IMG/VR virus record: IMGVR_UViG_3300032213_002773
Coordinates: 1-46,788 of that record
DNA from: a virus
Strand: one strand, 5' to 3'
Length of the DNA stretch: 46,788 nt
This document shows positions 8,523 through 17,817 of the stretch, piece after piece (the first letter of the stretch is position 1; every line of letters begins with the position of its first letter). The notes beneath the pieces are model-generated. The model saw only the letters and a list, made by a program, of their open reading frames with translations, did not search any database and was not told where the DNA came from. The position numbers and the translations under genes are program-made.

Positions 8523-9006
8523 CTTCAACACCTTCTTTCTTGTATTTGTGGAAAAATACACCGTGACGAATTGCGTCACGCATATGCAAGTTTGTCGGCT
8601 TTCTCATACAATAATGATTTTTACCTTTCATTTCAAACACGCCCATTTTGACTAAAATCGGGTCGGACACTCTTACTTTGTCTGACGGTGATTGAAATAC
8701 AATTTTAATGTTTCGTTTCCAACACATCATACGCAGATAGCCGATTAGTTGTGGTGTTTCCATTTGTGACCATGTTTGTGCTTTTTGTTTGTGGCTGAAA
8801 AGTCTGAAACTTTCGCACACCACAATATTCGGTTGTTTTAAGACTATCAGTTGTTCGTGTGTTGACCAATAGCCTTCAAGCGATTGACTGTCGGAAGCAC
8901 TAATCGTGCCAAACTCGACGATTTCTCCGTCTTCAAATAAAGCCCAACCTGTCGTACCGCTACCTTCATTATAATTCCCAGATGGGTCTAGTGACAAGAC
9001 CTTCAT
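8500..9006 (-). CDS. RuvC-like Holliday-junction resolvase
   Basis: 168 residues from the ATG at 9006, with GGGGGAATTTTT as ribosome site. The N-terminus KVLSLDPSGN carries the first acidic residue of the RNase H-like fold (D7). GTTGWALFEDGEIVEFGTI is the next strand pair, VVCESFRLF supplies the second acidic residue, and the C-terminal MRDAIRHGVFF resembles the final catalytic helix (HxxDA-type). It should nick branched DNA such as recombination junctions before packaging. It is the first gene after the terminator at 9021-9060. Confidence 0.78.
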   Translation of the reverse strand: MKVLSLDPSGNYNEGSGTTGWALFEDGEIVEFGTISASDSQSLEGYWSTHEQLIVLKQPNIVVCESFRLFSHKQKAQTWSQMETPQLIGYLRMMCWKRNIKIVFQSPSDKVRVSDPILVKMGVFEMKGKNHYCMRKPTNLHMRDAIRHGVFFHKYKKEGVEDGVSDLR

Positions 9007-9020
9007 AAAAATTCCCCCGT

Positions 9021-9060
9021 AGATAAAAATTGAGCGTACAACCAAGATGATTGTACGCCC
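9021..9060 (-). terminator. Rho-independent terminator after the ribonucleotide reductase
   Basis: On the minus strand GGGCGTACAA (9060-9051) pairs with TTGTACGCTC (9041-9032), 10 bp with one G-U pair and a 9-base loop. It is followed by AATTTTTATCT. It lies 41 bases after the reductase stop and before the RuvC-like gene. Confidence 0.7.
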
Positions 9061-9100
9061 TATAAGGAGAGTGTGTATGACACCATTATAGTATCACATT

Positions 9101-11266
9101 TTATCGGATAGGGCAAGCCCCGCCTTCACAATTCTCCGCACCGTCTAGCGTACTTTCGCCTTCGTACTTTTCTAACAACCTGTAGTCGAACGGTTTCATT
9201 GTTGCGACCATTGACTCGTACTGTTCTTTGCTGATGGCTTCATAAGGTGCTAACTGATAAGTACCACCATCGTGTGCCAAAAACGATACGCCTACAAAAT
9301 CGTCCCACTTTTCTGATACAATGCTTTGCGTTCTGTACCATTCGTTTGGTTTTACAGTAATCGTGTTTGACGAGTTGTGTTCTGTGTAAGACTTTTGGAA
9401 ATTAAAGTAGGTGTCAAACTGTTCGCTTACTGTTATGTCGTCTTTTGTACGTTTTGCACCCGACGCAATCGGAAAGTCAATAACCAATGTACGAGCGTTT
9501 TCTAGCGTCTGACCAACCTCTGGGTTAATGTTCCACCCTAACTCTTTCACAACCTCTACAAGAGGGTCATTTGCATTGATTCTGATACGTCTGATGTAGT
9601 ACGGACTGTGTGACCAATGTAGACCTGACGACACACCGCCTGCCAACTGTGAGAGCGTTCCTTCGGGTTTAACTGTTGTAACAAGCAACGGTGAAGGTAC
9701 GCGTAACTCTTTTGCATAGTCGTCTGCTGTTTTTCTGGCAAATTGTCGTAAGTCGCGAAGAGCGGACTCTTCTTTAAACGGACTTATACGAGCCTTAGCC
9801 ACAGCGTCTTTCCAACCTGTCAACGAGCAACCGAGCAATCGGTCACGTTGCTGTACGGCTGACCAATGCGGTAATTCAAGGTCAACCAGCGTCATACGGA
9901 GTCCTGCTCGTGCCGATAGTTGTTGTGCTTTCCACAACTCAACTTCATCAAGTTTGCCGTCTTTCACAAACGCGTCAACGTTAACTGTCGTTAGATTACA
10001 CACGCCGTAACTGTCGAGCAGAATCTCTGCACATGGATTTAGACCTTGTGCGTTTGGTCTACGTCTACTTGCTTCTTCCATGTTGACAAACCCAGGTTCG
10101 CCTTCGCCTCTCATGATAAGAAAAACTAGGTCGAGCATTTTTTGTGACGGTTTTTCTTCAAACGCAATCGAGTTGTTACTCATACGTCTGTGATTTAGAT
10201 GAAAACGACCATCGCCTAATGCTGAAATTTCATCAAACCAAGACGGTTTTACACCAATTTCATCTAGCATATGACCAACTTCGTCATGTAACTCCATATT
10301 CCAAATTCCGTTGATTCCGTATTTTGCTAAGATACATTCCCAATCATTATCGTCACAAAGGAAGATTTCTGCTGTTCTACGGACACCGCCAACAACAACG
10401 TTGTAGCCGATAAGGTTGCCCATGTCGAGAATGTGGATTGGTCTTACTTGACCATCAACAATCGGTGCAAGCGAAGGGTCGAGTTGATTTTTTAGAATTT
10501 TGTCAAACCCTTCAAACATTTCCTGCAACGGTTCGTGTCCTGACGCTGTACCGCCAAATGTTTTTAATCGTTCGCCTCTCGGTCTGACTGAGTTGTACGA
10601 AATTTTGATAGTGTGGACTTGGGCGTATAACGATTCAGTAAGAAGTTTGAAATACCATTTGAGAGCCGATACCCACCCTTCCTTGCTATCGCCCACATAA
10701 ATTTTTGCATAGCCGTTGTCAAGAATCGAAACATCAGTTAACTCCAACCTTTCGTTTGGTGGTAGCGGGTTGTACTCTGAGTGAATAAGTGTTATATCTG
10801 TCCGCACTTTTGGTAGATTTGCGGACATTTCCTTCGTACAACGGAAACCTACGCCCGTGCCTACAAGCAACAGGTAAAACAAATCGCCTAAGTCTTCCCA
10901 TTTTGTAATATTCAGAAAACTACAGTTAAAGTTGCCTAACGGATATTTGTCTGACGCTTTTGTACCGCCAATCCAAAGCGTTCTGCCAGACAAAAACTGT
11001 TTCAGATTAAACATACTGTCGAATAATGCTTCGGCTTCTTTCTGCAAACCTCTGTAGTCCACTTTCATTCCGATTTTTAAATAATGATTAACTGCAAGTC
11101 CTACATTGTAATCAACTGCTCGTTGACACGTTTCTTTCCACGTTTCTCTGCGGTTTTCTTTTTCCAACCACCGAGAGTATGTGCGGTAAAATACGAACGA
11201 TGATAATTGGTTCATGTGTTCTGGTGCGTCTAGGTACTTTGAAATAAATTCGTTAGTTAGTAGCAT
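9101..11266 (-). CDS. nrdJ: Adenosylcobalamin-dependent (class II) ribonucleoside-triphosphate reductase
   Basis: 721 residues from the ATG at 11266, preceded by GGGAG. Length and motifs match the monomeric class II enzyme of the Lactobacillus leichmannii type. C115 (NFNCSF) and C423 (GVCNLTT) would be the redox pair and C412 (NPCAEI) the thiyl-radical cysteine. C713 and C718 in the CEGGACPIR tail would be the shuttle cysteines. GGTASGHEPL is present as in this family. It makes dNTPs from NTPs with vitamin B12 coenzyme and without oxygen dependence, so the host must supply B12. It overlaps the small zinc protein upstream by 14 bases and is driven by the promoter at 11410-11438. Confidence 0.93.
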   Translation of the reverse strand: MLLTNEFISKYLDAPEHMNQLSSFVFYRTYSRWLEKENRRETWKETCQRAVDYNVGLAVNHYLKIGMKVDYRGLQKEAEALFDSMFNLKQFLSGRTLWIGGTKASDKYPLGNFNCSFLNITKWEDLGDLFYLLLVGTGVGFRCTKEMSANLPKVRTDITLIHSEYNPLPPNERLELTDVSILDNGYAKIYVGDSKEGWVSALKWYFKLLTESLYAQVHTIKISYNSVRPRGERLKTFGGTASGHEPLQEMFEGFDKILKNQLDPSLAPIVDGQVRPIHILDMGNLIGYNVVVGGVRRTAEIFLCDDNDWECILAKYGINGIWNMELHDEVGHMLDEIGVKPSWFDEISALGDGRFHLNHRRMSNNSIAFEEKPSQKMLDLVFLIMRGEGEPGFVNMEEASRRRPNAQGLNPCAEILLDSYGVCNLTTVNVDAFVKDGKLDEVELWKAQQLSARAGLRMTLVDLELPHWSAVQQRDRLLGCSLTGWKDAVAKARISPFKEESALRDLRQFARKTADDYAKELRVPSPLLVTTVKPEGTLSQLAGGVSSGLHWSHSPYYIRRIRINANDPLVEVVKELGWNINPEVGQTLENARTLVIDFPIASGAKRTKDDITVSEQFDTYFNFQKSYTEHNSSNTITVKPNEWYRTQSIVSEKWDDFVGVSFLAHDGGTYQLAPYEAISKEQYESMVATMKPFDYRLLEKYEGESTLDGAENCEGGACPIR

Positions 11267-11381
11267 CTTTTTTCTCCCTTCGTTTTTGACAATCCTGTAC
11301 AACTGCGTGATAGATTACGTTAATTCTGATTACATGAGGCTCTCCTTCCTCAATTTCTTTACCGCATAGAGAGCATTTCAT
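11253..11381 (-). CDS. 42-residue zinc-ribbon-like small protein
   Basis: Starts at ATG 11381 with a near-perfect ribosome site, AAAGGAGGTATGTT. The sequence begins MKCSLCGKEIEEGEPHVIRI and later has C31 (VVQDCQKRREKKD); with H16, H25 and C3/C6 it could form one zinc site. The C-terminus is strongly basic. It is the first gene behind a good promoter and overlaps the reductase by 14 bases, so the two are co-translated. Such LIM- or HNH-like knuckles occur in many phage small proteins. Function unknown. Confidence 0.7.
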   Translation of the reverse strand: MKCSLCGKEIEEGEPHVIRINVIYHAVVQDCQKRREKKDATN

Positions 11382-11409
11382 AACATACCTCCTTTGGTGT
11401 TGTCTTACT

Positions 11410-11438
11410 ATTATACCAAAGGTTTCTTATCACTCCAA
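11410..11438 (-). promoter_or_regulatory. Sigma-A-type promoter for the zinc protein and reductase
   Basis: On the minus strand, TTGGAG (11438-11433), a 17-base spacer, and TATAAT (11415-11410) preceded by TGG, an extended -10 element. It overlaps the last codons of the DNA polymerase gene and lies about 29 bases before the start of the small zinc protein. This suggests the nucleotide-metabolism genes have a boost separate from the replication genes upstream. Confidence 0.65.
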
Positions 11439-13414
11439 TAGGTTTCTGTAAATTCCACGTCACAAACAATCGGTATTTTTACGTCAGGCACATCTTCCAT
11501 AATCGCTCTGATTTTAGGTATTATCCAATCTTCATCTGACGGTACTTCAAACTGTAATTCATCGTGTACGCAGAGTATTAACTTGCTTTTTAGTTTATTG
11601 CTTACAAGGAAATCGTCAATCTCAATCATTTTAGTTTTAAGCATATCGGCACACGAACCTTGTATCACATAGTTTGCGGCTTTATAGTACCGCCAACTGT
11701 CAGATAGGTAGTATCTTCGACCATACAAATTCTGTGCGTAGCCTTTGTCATAATACGCTTTCTCAACCGCCTTCTGATACTCGATAACTAATGGAAATGC
11801 GTCGGTGTAACCTTTGTTGAGTGCCTTTGCGTGTTCCATATCAATATCTAACACTTCTGACGCTTTTTTATCACCGCCACCGTAGTTACGCATGAAGTTG
11901 AACATTTTACCGATATTACGCCAACGCTTAAACTCTTTCGGGTCAAGTTCTCGGTAATCAATACCCATCGCTTCGAGTGCTTTAATTGTCGTTGCCGAGT
12001 GGACATCAGTTGCTTCCCACTCTAAATGGTTTTCTTCCATGTACCAAACACCGTCTTTGTTGTAACACTTGAAAGGCATATACGCTCGGCATAGGTTCAA
12101 GTCACCGCCAAAATACATCGTATAATGTGCCTGTACACGCAACTCGACTTGTGAGTAGTCAAGGTAGTACGCACGACCTTTGAACGCTCTACGAGGGTTA
12201 AATACCTCGTTTCCTTGCTCGTCTGTGATGGCTTCCTTTGGAAACTGTTGTGCGTCACCTGAAAAGCGACCTGTGACGGTGTTGTGTGCGTTCATCTGTG
12301 TGTAAAAGCGACCATCGTATTCAGAGTCGTTCATAATCTTTTCAATGTACGTTGACTGCCACTTTTCAAGTCTGCGTAACGTCTTGATAATCTTTGCTAA
12401 CTCGTCACCGTTTGACGCTTGCTTGGTCAGAAACTTTTTGTCAGTTGACTCTGGGCGTTCGCCTGTTATGTCCGTATAAATGTCCTTAATCAGAGCGTGT
12501 TGACCGACTGCAAACTCACGACCTGCCAACTCATGCGACTTGATACGCAAATCTTCAATGTACTGCGACATACGATAGTGTGCTTCTTGCAGGTAACTTC
12601 TATCAACTTCTAATCCAACACGTTCCATTTTGTAAACAACAGGTATTAACTGAAACTCACGTTTGGCAACGTCTTGTTGCTCTTTACTTAACACAACAGG
12701 TGTTGCTTTTCTAACCACTAAGTTGGTTAGAATAACGTCGATAGCAAGGTACGGTAACATAATCTCTAACGGTACATCACGATACGTTGGTTTCGGGTAC
12801 TCACGTTGAAATTGATTGTAGATTTCCATTACCGAACATGGTACATCTTCCGCACCGTCTAACGCTCGTTGCAACCTCGCAAGCGACCAACCAACTGACT
12901 TTAACATAGCCATCAGTATTTTCTTGTCTGCTGACTCCTTTGCTTTTAGCCACGACTTGACTTCCTTCTCATATCGGTCAGATGTTGCGTCAATGTACTT
13001 TTTACCAATCTGTTTGAGTGCCAGACTGTCACCGCCATCTGACGAAGATACTGCTTCAAATATCAGGCGACACAATCCCATTGTATCGCCCCAATTTGTA
13101 ATCTCTAACGGTGCGTTATCTCCACATACATTAGCCATCATGTGCATATCGTAGGTGGTATTATGTGCATAAACACGACTGACCTTCTTTGACCAATTTA
13201 CTAACTCCGATAAAATGGTCGGGGGGAATACGAATACTTTACTATCCCACGCAATCGCACAAAGGAAAGGGCGACTTTTCTTAATGTGCAAACCATCAGT
13301 TTCGGTATCGAACGTGATGTACTGCGGTTTATCACGCTCTAACGCCTCGGTAATCGTGATCGGTGTTAAAGTATACGTGACTTCATATTCTTCATTCGCT
13401 ATCGTTAGTTTCAT
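11411..13414 (-). CDS. polA: Family A DNA polymerase with 3'-5' exonuclease
   Basis: 667 residues, T7-like in size. The exonuclease motifs are intact: FDTETDGL (D36, E38), AHNTTYDM (D89) and YLAIDV (Y222, D226). Polymerase motif A is LDYSQVELR (D419), motif B RNIGKMFNFMRNYG (R499, K503, F507) and motif C VHDE (H617, D618, E619). The Phe at 507 is the E. coli-type residue that disfavours dideoxynucleotides, unlike Tyr in T7. No 5' nuclease domain is present. It overlaps the methyltransferase by 23 bases. It is the replicative polymerase and presumably works with the primase-helicase upstream and host thioredoxin or none. Confidence 0.93.
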   Translation of the reverse strand: MKLTIANEEYEVTYTLTPITITEALERDKPQYITFDTETDGLHIKKSRPFLCAIAWDSKVFVFPPTILSELVNWSKKVSRVYAHNTTYDMHMMANVCGDNAPLEITNWGDTMGLCRLIFEAVSSSDGGDSLALKQIGKKYIDATSDRYEKEVKSWLKAKESADKKILMAMLKSVGWSLARLQRALDGAEDVPCSVMEIYNQFQREYPKPTYRDVPLEIMLPYLAIDVILTNLVVRKATPVVLSKEQQDVAKREFQLIPVVYKMERVGLEVDRSYLQEAHYRMSQYIEDLRIKSHELAGREFAVGQHALIKDIYTDITGERPESTDKKFLTKQASNGDELAKIIKTLRRLEKWQSTYIEKIMNDSEYDGRFYTQMNAHNTVTGRFSGDAQQFPKEAITDEQGNEVFNPRRAFKGRAYYLDYSQVELRVQAHYTMYFGGDLNLCRAYMPFKCYNKDGVWYMEENHLEWEATDVHSATTIKALEAMGIDYRELDPKEFKRWRNIGKMFNFMRNYGGGDKKASEVLDIDMEHAKALNKGYTDAFPLVIEYQKAVEKAYYDKGYAQNLYGRRYYLSDSWRYYKAANYVIQGSCADMLKTKMIEIDDFLVSNKLKSKLILCVHDELQFEVPSDEDWIIPKIRAIMEDVPDVKIPIVCDVEFTETYWSDKKPLV

Positions 13415-14933
13415 ACGCTAACAACACCTTTCCTAATGCGCTTATGACGTTTACTGTAACGGCATTCCCTGCCTGTTTGTATAACTGCGTGTCTGAAAGT
13501 TTTGCCTCAGTCAACTTGTCAAATTGATTGTCTGAAAATCCTTGTAGTCTGAAACATTCGCGCGGAGTAAGTTTGCGAATTTTGTACTCATGGACAACTG
13601 CCTGATGGCAACTTGTTTCAATCGTGTTCGCAATCTGTTTGCCTACACGTCCGCGACGCGTTTCGCTATTCGGCTGCGTGAAATTGATCGAATCGCCTTC
13701 TTCGGCAATTGCATAGCCGGTTTTCGTAGCTTCACGAACGGCAATTTTAGTTTCTGTATTGCCACCACCGTTTGTGTGTAATGTCGGCGACAATCCTTCG
13801 GCGTCGTACACACGCTTCAAGAAATCGTGTCCGTTTACGTCGATTCGTCCGACACACTCAACGTCCGGCTCGATAATACAACCACCACTTTTACAAACGC
13901 CACCTGTAACTGACGCAACTGTTTGTGGCAATCCTTCGGTGTCGTAAACTCTATTTCCTTGTGCGTTTTTATCAACATAGCCTATTTGATTTATTTTTGG
14001 CTCCACAAACTTTGCGGCGTCGGCTCTCGCTTCTAACGTTGGTGAAATTCCTTCGGCACTATAAACACGTCTTTGTCTTTCGTTGCGTGTCAACTCATGC
14101 GTCATGACGTGCGTTCTTTTTTGTTTGCCGACGTCACCCGGACCGATACCGTTACAATACGTTGCCGTCAATGGAAGAGAAATACCGCTGCCGTCGCTAA
14201 ATTGTTGCGACATGGATTTTATTGGTGGATTCTCATTCAGTCTTGCAATCAAGTTAGCCGTCTTTTCCGGCGTCAAATAAAATTTCGGTGCAACTTCGGC
14301 TTCTAAAATATCTTTCAGTCGCTTTTCAACGATTTTGTTTTTAGGAAACGTAAAATTAAACGTTTTTATTCCCAAATCTTTTACACGCTTTTTAGTTTTT
14401 GCCGTAATATCGTTTCCGACAATTTCCCAATCCGAATGTTCGGCGTCACGATTCGCTACAATAAAGATTCGTTCACGGCTTTGTGGAACGCCGAAATACT
14501 TACTGTTTAACACTTGAAAATCAATCGCATAGCCGATTTCGTGGAGAATCTGACACATTGTGTCGAACGTATTGCCTTTATCGTGTGAAAGCAATCCTTT
14601 TACGTTTTCTAACAATAGCCATTTCGGACGCTTTTCAGACGCTATTCGTGCGATTTCAAAGAATAGCGTTCCGCGTGTATCTTCAAAACCTTTTCGGTGT
14701 CCTGCCATACTGAACGCTTGGCAAGGAAAACCACCGACAAGAAAATCATGATCTGGAATATCCTTCTCGTCAATTTTAGTTATATCGCCGTGTAACTCTT
14801 CACCGCCGTATAGCGTTTTATACGACGTCACGGCGTATTTGTCGATTTCGGACGAAAAAACACACTCCATACCAAGTGCGTCCAACGCCGAACGAAAACC
14901 GCCAATCCCTGCAAATAACTCTACATATTTCAT
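13392..14933 (-). CDS. DNA cytosine-5 methyltransferase with repeated target-recognition segments
   Basis: 513 residues. All main motifs are seen: FAGIGGFRSAL (I), PCQAFS with catalytic C71 (IV), ENVKG (VI), QSRERIF (VIII) and GNAVTVNV (X). It transfers a methyl group from AdoMet to C5 of cytosine, probably to shield phage DNA from host restriction. Between motifs VIII and X, residues ~240-445 contain four related units beginning RVYSAEGISPTL (289), RVYDTEGLPQTV (328), RVYDAEGLSPTL (374) and RGRVGKQIANTI (427). This is like multispecific phage methyltransferases. It overlaps the primase-helicase by 4 bases (ATGA). No cognate restriction enzyme is seen. Confidence 0.92.
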   Translation of the reverse strand: MKYVELFAGIGGFRSALDALGMECVFSSEIDKYAVTSYKTLYGGEELHGDITKIDEKDIPDHDFLVGGFPCQAFSMAGHRKGFEDTRGTLFFEIARIASEKRPKWLLLENVKGLLSHDKGNTFDTMCQILHEIGYAIDFQVLNSKYFGVPQSRERIFIVANRDAEHSDWEIVGNDITAKTKKRVKDLGIKTFNFTFPKNKIVEKRLKDILEAEVAPKFYLTPEKTANLIARLNENPPIKSMSQQFSDGSGISLPLTATYCNGIGPGDVGKQKRTHVMTHELTRNERQRRVYSAEGISPTLEARADAAKFVEPKINQIGYVDKNAQGNRVYDTEGLPQTVASVTGGVCKSGGCIIEPDVECVGRIDVNGHDFLKRVYDAEGLSPTLHTNGGGNTETKIAVREATKTGYAIAEEGDSINFTQPNSETRRGRVGKQIANTIETSCHQAVVHEYKIRKLTPRECFRLQGFSDNQFDKLTEAKLSDTQLYKQAGNAVTVNVISALGKVLLAYETNDSE

Positions 14934-17734
14934 ACGCCAACACTTCCTTCTTGTGATAATGGTATTAGTTTTGATTTCGGATATTCGGCACGATATGCGT
15001 CAACCGCCAATCGTAACCGACGTGTAGCCAACAATCCATTCGGATTTACTGTAACTAAAAAATTGGATGATAACTTGTTAACTAACTCTGAAAATTGATT
15101 GCGTTCCAAACCGGAAACTGCTTGCAAGTTACCCATTGGAACAGGCGACACGCTGTTGAGTAATGTTTTAACTACCATCGGACTGCTTTTGCATATAGAC
15201 GCTACAATCTGATTTACCGATTCGTTCGTTTCGTTGTAGGCTCGTCTTTCACGGACGTAATCTCCCAAACGAAACACATTGTTATCGTAATTACGAGTAA
15301 GAAAATCGCTTGCCCAATCCACATGGTGTTTTGTAACAATAGCACTGTTCCAATCATCACTGCAACTAAAAGTAGCACAAGCACAGGCAGTGGCAATTCG
15401 AGCAACTTTCTTCCAACATTCCGCACCAAAGAATTTAATGTCTGTGTCATATTTCTCATTGAGTTCGTTAGCCACTTGAACAATATACTCTTCAACTCCT
15501 TCTTCAAACAATATTTGGTCTGCTGTTCGTGTCCACACCCATTTGATTAAGTTTGCGTACACGTCAGGCTCATAGGCTTCGACTGTCGGTGTGTCTAACG
15601 GTGATGAATCGTGGTCTTTGGTAATAAGCATACACGCGTCAAACCGTGCTATATCTTCATCGCTACCGATTAGGTCGAGCATAACGTGTGTTCCTGTCGG
15701 ATAATCTTTAATATTGACGGATTGACCACTGCTATTCACTCGTGGGTTACTGCACCAAAGCAAACGTGTTTCGGCAGGTGCTTTACCCTTCACAATCTTA
15801 TGCACTGTTGCCATTCGCTCAGAACGCATTGCAGTCAAACTTGCCATGACTTCTCTTGGCATACCTGACAATTCGTCCATCACCACCAGACCTTTATGGT
15901 TACGTGGCACTGTACCCCAATTTATCTTGAAACCGCCTGTTGTCAGTTTGTCAGCACCGCCTAACACACCTGCGGTAGTAGCGCCTTTTAGTGCCATGAA
16001 ATTACCAATCTCCACATACCTCTGAAACATCAGCGCCGTTTCAGTTTTACCTGTTCGACTTTCGCCACAAATAAGAATTTCAGGGTAGCCTTTCATTTCG
16101 CGTCCGTGAAATTTGAATCGCAACGGCGAATGATACATCAAGTCCACTGCATTTGCAATCATGGGGTTAGGTTTAAAAACCTTCGTAAAGTTATGGTGTT
16201 GCTCTGCTCGATTTGCCATGACTTCAAACGGATTACCCTGAAACACTTTTAACTGCTTGGCTATCTCGTCAGTCATTTCAAATGCGTTAATTGCGTTGTC
16301 ACTTTCTTCCACTCGGTCTACAATCATGAATACTCGCTGACCATCTAATGGGTGTGCGTAGGGCTTAAAGAACGCTCGGTATCGCTCACCGTCTTGTAGG
16401 TTCAGTCCCAACGTGTATGCGTACTGTTCGACTGCTCTGTATTCTTCTGTTTCTTCGCTAGGCACATCTGGTGTAAATACAACTTTGTAAACAGGTTTTC
16501 GAGCCTTGACCGTTCTTCTGACTCCTGGACATTTTTGAGGGAGTCCAATAAATTTCTGTATCGCTTTGTCTTGTTGTTGTTCATTTACGTCTACCAACTC
16601 CATAACATCTTTTAGGTTTTCTTCTAACGTCCACCAGCCGCTTTTACCGACAAACGGACAAGTGTGGCAGGGCGAACGCTCTGATGTAAGACTAGGGTTG
16701 TTGCAACACCATTCAATCGCCGTTGGTGTTTGCATTGGACTGTCGTATCTGCTTGACAATAACACACGAGCCGACACTCTACGACCTGCGTAGCGACCTT
16801 CTGCAATGTCCCACAAGTTAATCACAGGATATACGGTATCTTTATCTTCTTTGTGCATATCTTCGTTGTACTTTACTGCGTTTTCGATTCGTTGGTATAA
16901 ATCATCGGCTGTTTGGTTATGCTTGATAACGAAGTCGGTCAGGTCTTTGCTTTCCTTCGTTCCCTCTAACCCCAAATCGACCATGTAGACATCTGCACCG
17001 ACTTCACTCAATATGAAGGCTACTGACCTTGAACCTCTACGACCTGCTTCATCACAATCGTAGCAGATACTAACTTTTCGGTTAGCAAACAAGTTAGCAA
17101 ACACCTTCGGGAAATTACCTTCCCCTGCGGTAACGGTGACTGCGTTGAAACCTAACTGTCTTGCAAGTAATGCGTCGTTTTCGCCTGCACAAAGCAGTGT
17201 ATCACGCTCGTCGGCTATCCAATTATCAAACGGAAATAAAAGCGGTGAAGCACCCTTTTTTGACCGTATTTTAGGCTGTCCGTTAGGCACATAAGTGCGA
17301 ACATCACACAACTGACCGTAGATTGTGATAGGGTACATAATTCCGTCGCCACCGTAGGCAAGACGGTATTTTCTAATGGTTTCGTCAGTTAATTCTCTGT
17401 TATTAAGAAACTCCATCAGTTCAATGTTGTTGTGAAGCAACTTCTGTGCTTCGTCCCACTGCTCTAAGTCTTCGCCTTTTTCAATAGTCTGCACTAACTG
17501 AATGGCTTGCTCGTAACTAACTCCGTAAAACTCAGCAACGAAACCTATCTCAGAAAGACCACCTTTGTCAAACCTGCCTTCTGCCTGACACGTCTTGCAG
17601 TGGAACAGTCTTTTATCTACGTTTACGTGTGCTGACGGATTCCGCTCGTACCCTTTATCGTGTGGAAAAGGGCATAGTACATTCGCCTCACCGTTAGATT
17701 TAACCGAAAGGTTTGTAAATATTTTTTCAAACAC
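14930..17734 (-). CDS. DnaG-type primase fused to an MCM-like AAA+ replicative helicase
   Basis: 934 residues from a GTG start at 17734 (AGGGGGG ribosome site). Domain order: CHC2-type zinc finger (C21, H25, C46, C49); Toprim (E185 in CAGEND, D226 and D228 in YDCDEAG); an OB-fold-like part with a Cys cluster (C343/C344, C356, C359, C402); and an AAA+ core. The core has Walker A GESRTGKT (557-564), an MCM-like KGATTAGV segment, Walker B LVVMDE (616-621), sensor 1 CSNP (N663) and an arginine finger IARFD (R697), as in the MCM SRFD motif. It would unwind DNA and lay primers. The layout is that of T7 gp4, but the helicase is MCM-type, not DnaB/RecA-type. Confidence 0.88.
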   Translation of the reverse strand: MFEKIFTNLSVKSNGEANVLCPFPHDKGYERNPSAHVNVDKRLFHCKTCQAEGRFDKGGLSEIGFVAEFYGVSYEQAIQLVQTIEKGEDLEQWDEAQKLLHNNIELMEFLNNRELTDETIRKYRLAYGGDGIMYPITIYGQLCDVRTYVPNGQPKIRSKKGASPLLFPFDNWIADERDTLLCAGENDALLARQLGFNAVTVTAGEGNFPKVFANLFANRKVSICYDCDEAGRRGSRSVAFILSEVGADVYMVDLGLEGTKESKDLTDFVIKHNQTADDLYQRIENAVKYNEDMHKEDKDTVYPVINLWDIAEGRYAGRRVSARVLLSSRYDSPMQTPTAIEWCCNNPSLTSERSPCHTCPFVGKSGWWTLEENLKDVMELVDVNEQQQDKAIQKFIGLPQKCPGVRRTVKARKPVYKVVFTPDVPSEETEEYRAVEQYAYTLGLNLQDGERYRAFFKPYAHPLDGQRVFMIVDRVEESDNAINAFEMTDEIAKQLKVFQGNPFEVMANRAEQHHNFTKVFKPNPMIANAVDLMYHSPLRFKFHGREMKGYPEILICGESRTGKTETALMFQRYVEIGNFMALKGATTAGVLGGADKLTTGGFKINWGTVPRNHKGLVVMDELSGMPREVMASLTAMRSERMATVHKIVKGKAPAETRLLWCSNPRVNSSGQSVNIKDYPTGTHVMLDLIGSDEDIARFDACMLITKDHDSSPLDTPTVEAYEPDVYANLIKWVWTRTADQILFEEGVEEYIVQVANELNEKYDTDIKFFGAECWKKVARIATACACATFSCSDDWNSAIVTKHHVDWASDFLTRNYDNNVFRLGDYVRERRAYNETNESVNQIVASICKSSPMVVKTLLNSVSPVPMGNLQAVSGLERNQFSELVNKLSSNFLVTVNPNGLLATRRLRLAVDAYRAEYPKSKLIPLSQEGSVGV

Positions 17735-17756
17735 ACACTAGCCCCCCTTTTTTGTG

Positions 17757-17788
17757 GAAAACAAAGCAGGTACAAAACTGTACCTGCT
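17757..17788 (-). terminator. Rho-independent terminator between SSB and primase-helicase
   Basis: A perfect 10-bp stem AGCAGGTACA/TGTACCTGCT (17765-17774 and 17779-17788) with a 4-base loop. On the minus strand it is followed by TTTGTTTTCC. It lies in the 83-base gap between the two genes. The run of T is interrupted, so read-through to the primase gene is likely, lowering its expression relative to SSB. Confidence 0.65.
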
Positions 17789-17817
17789 CTATTTCCCTTT
17801 GCAGTTGTGTACGCCTA

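Noticed and set aside
9085-9090. TATAAT on the minus strand between the reductase and the RuvC-like gene
   Set aside because: No acceptable -35 box at 16-18 bases (TTGCCC is 20 bases away), and a terminator follows at once.
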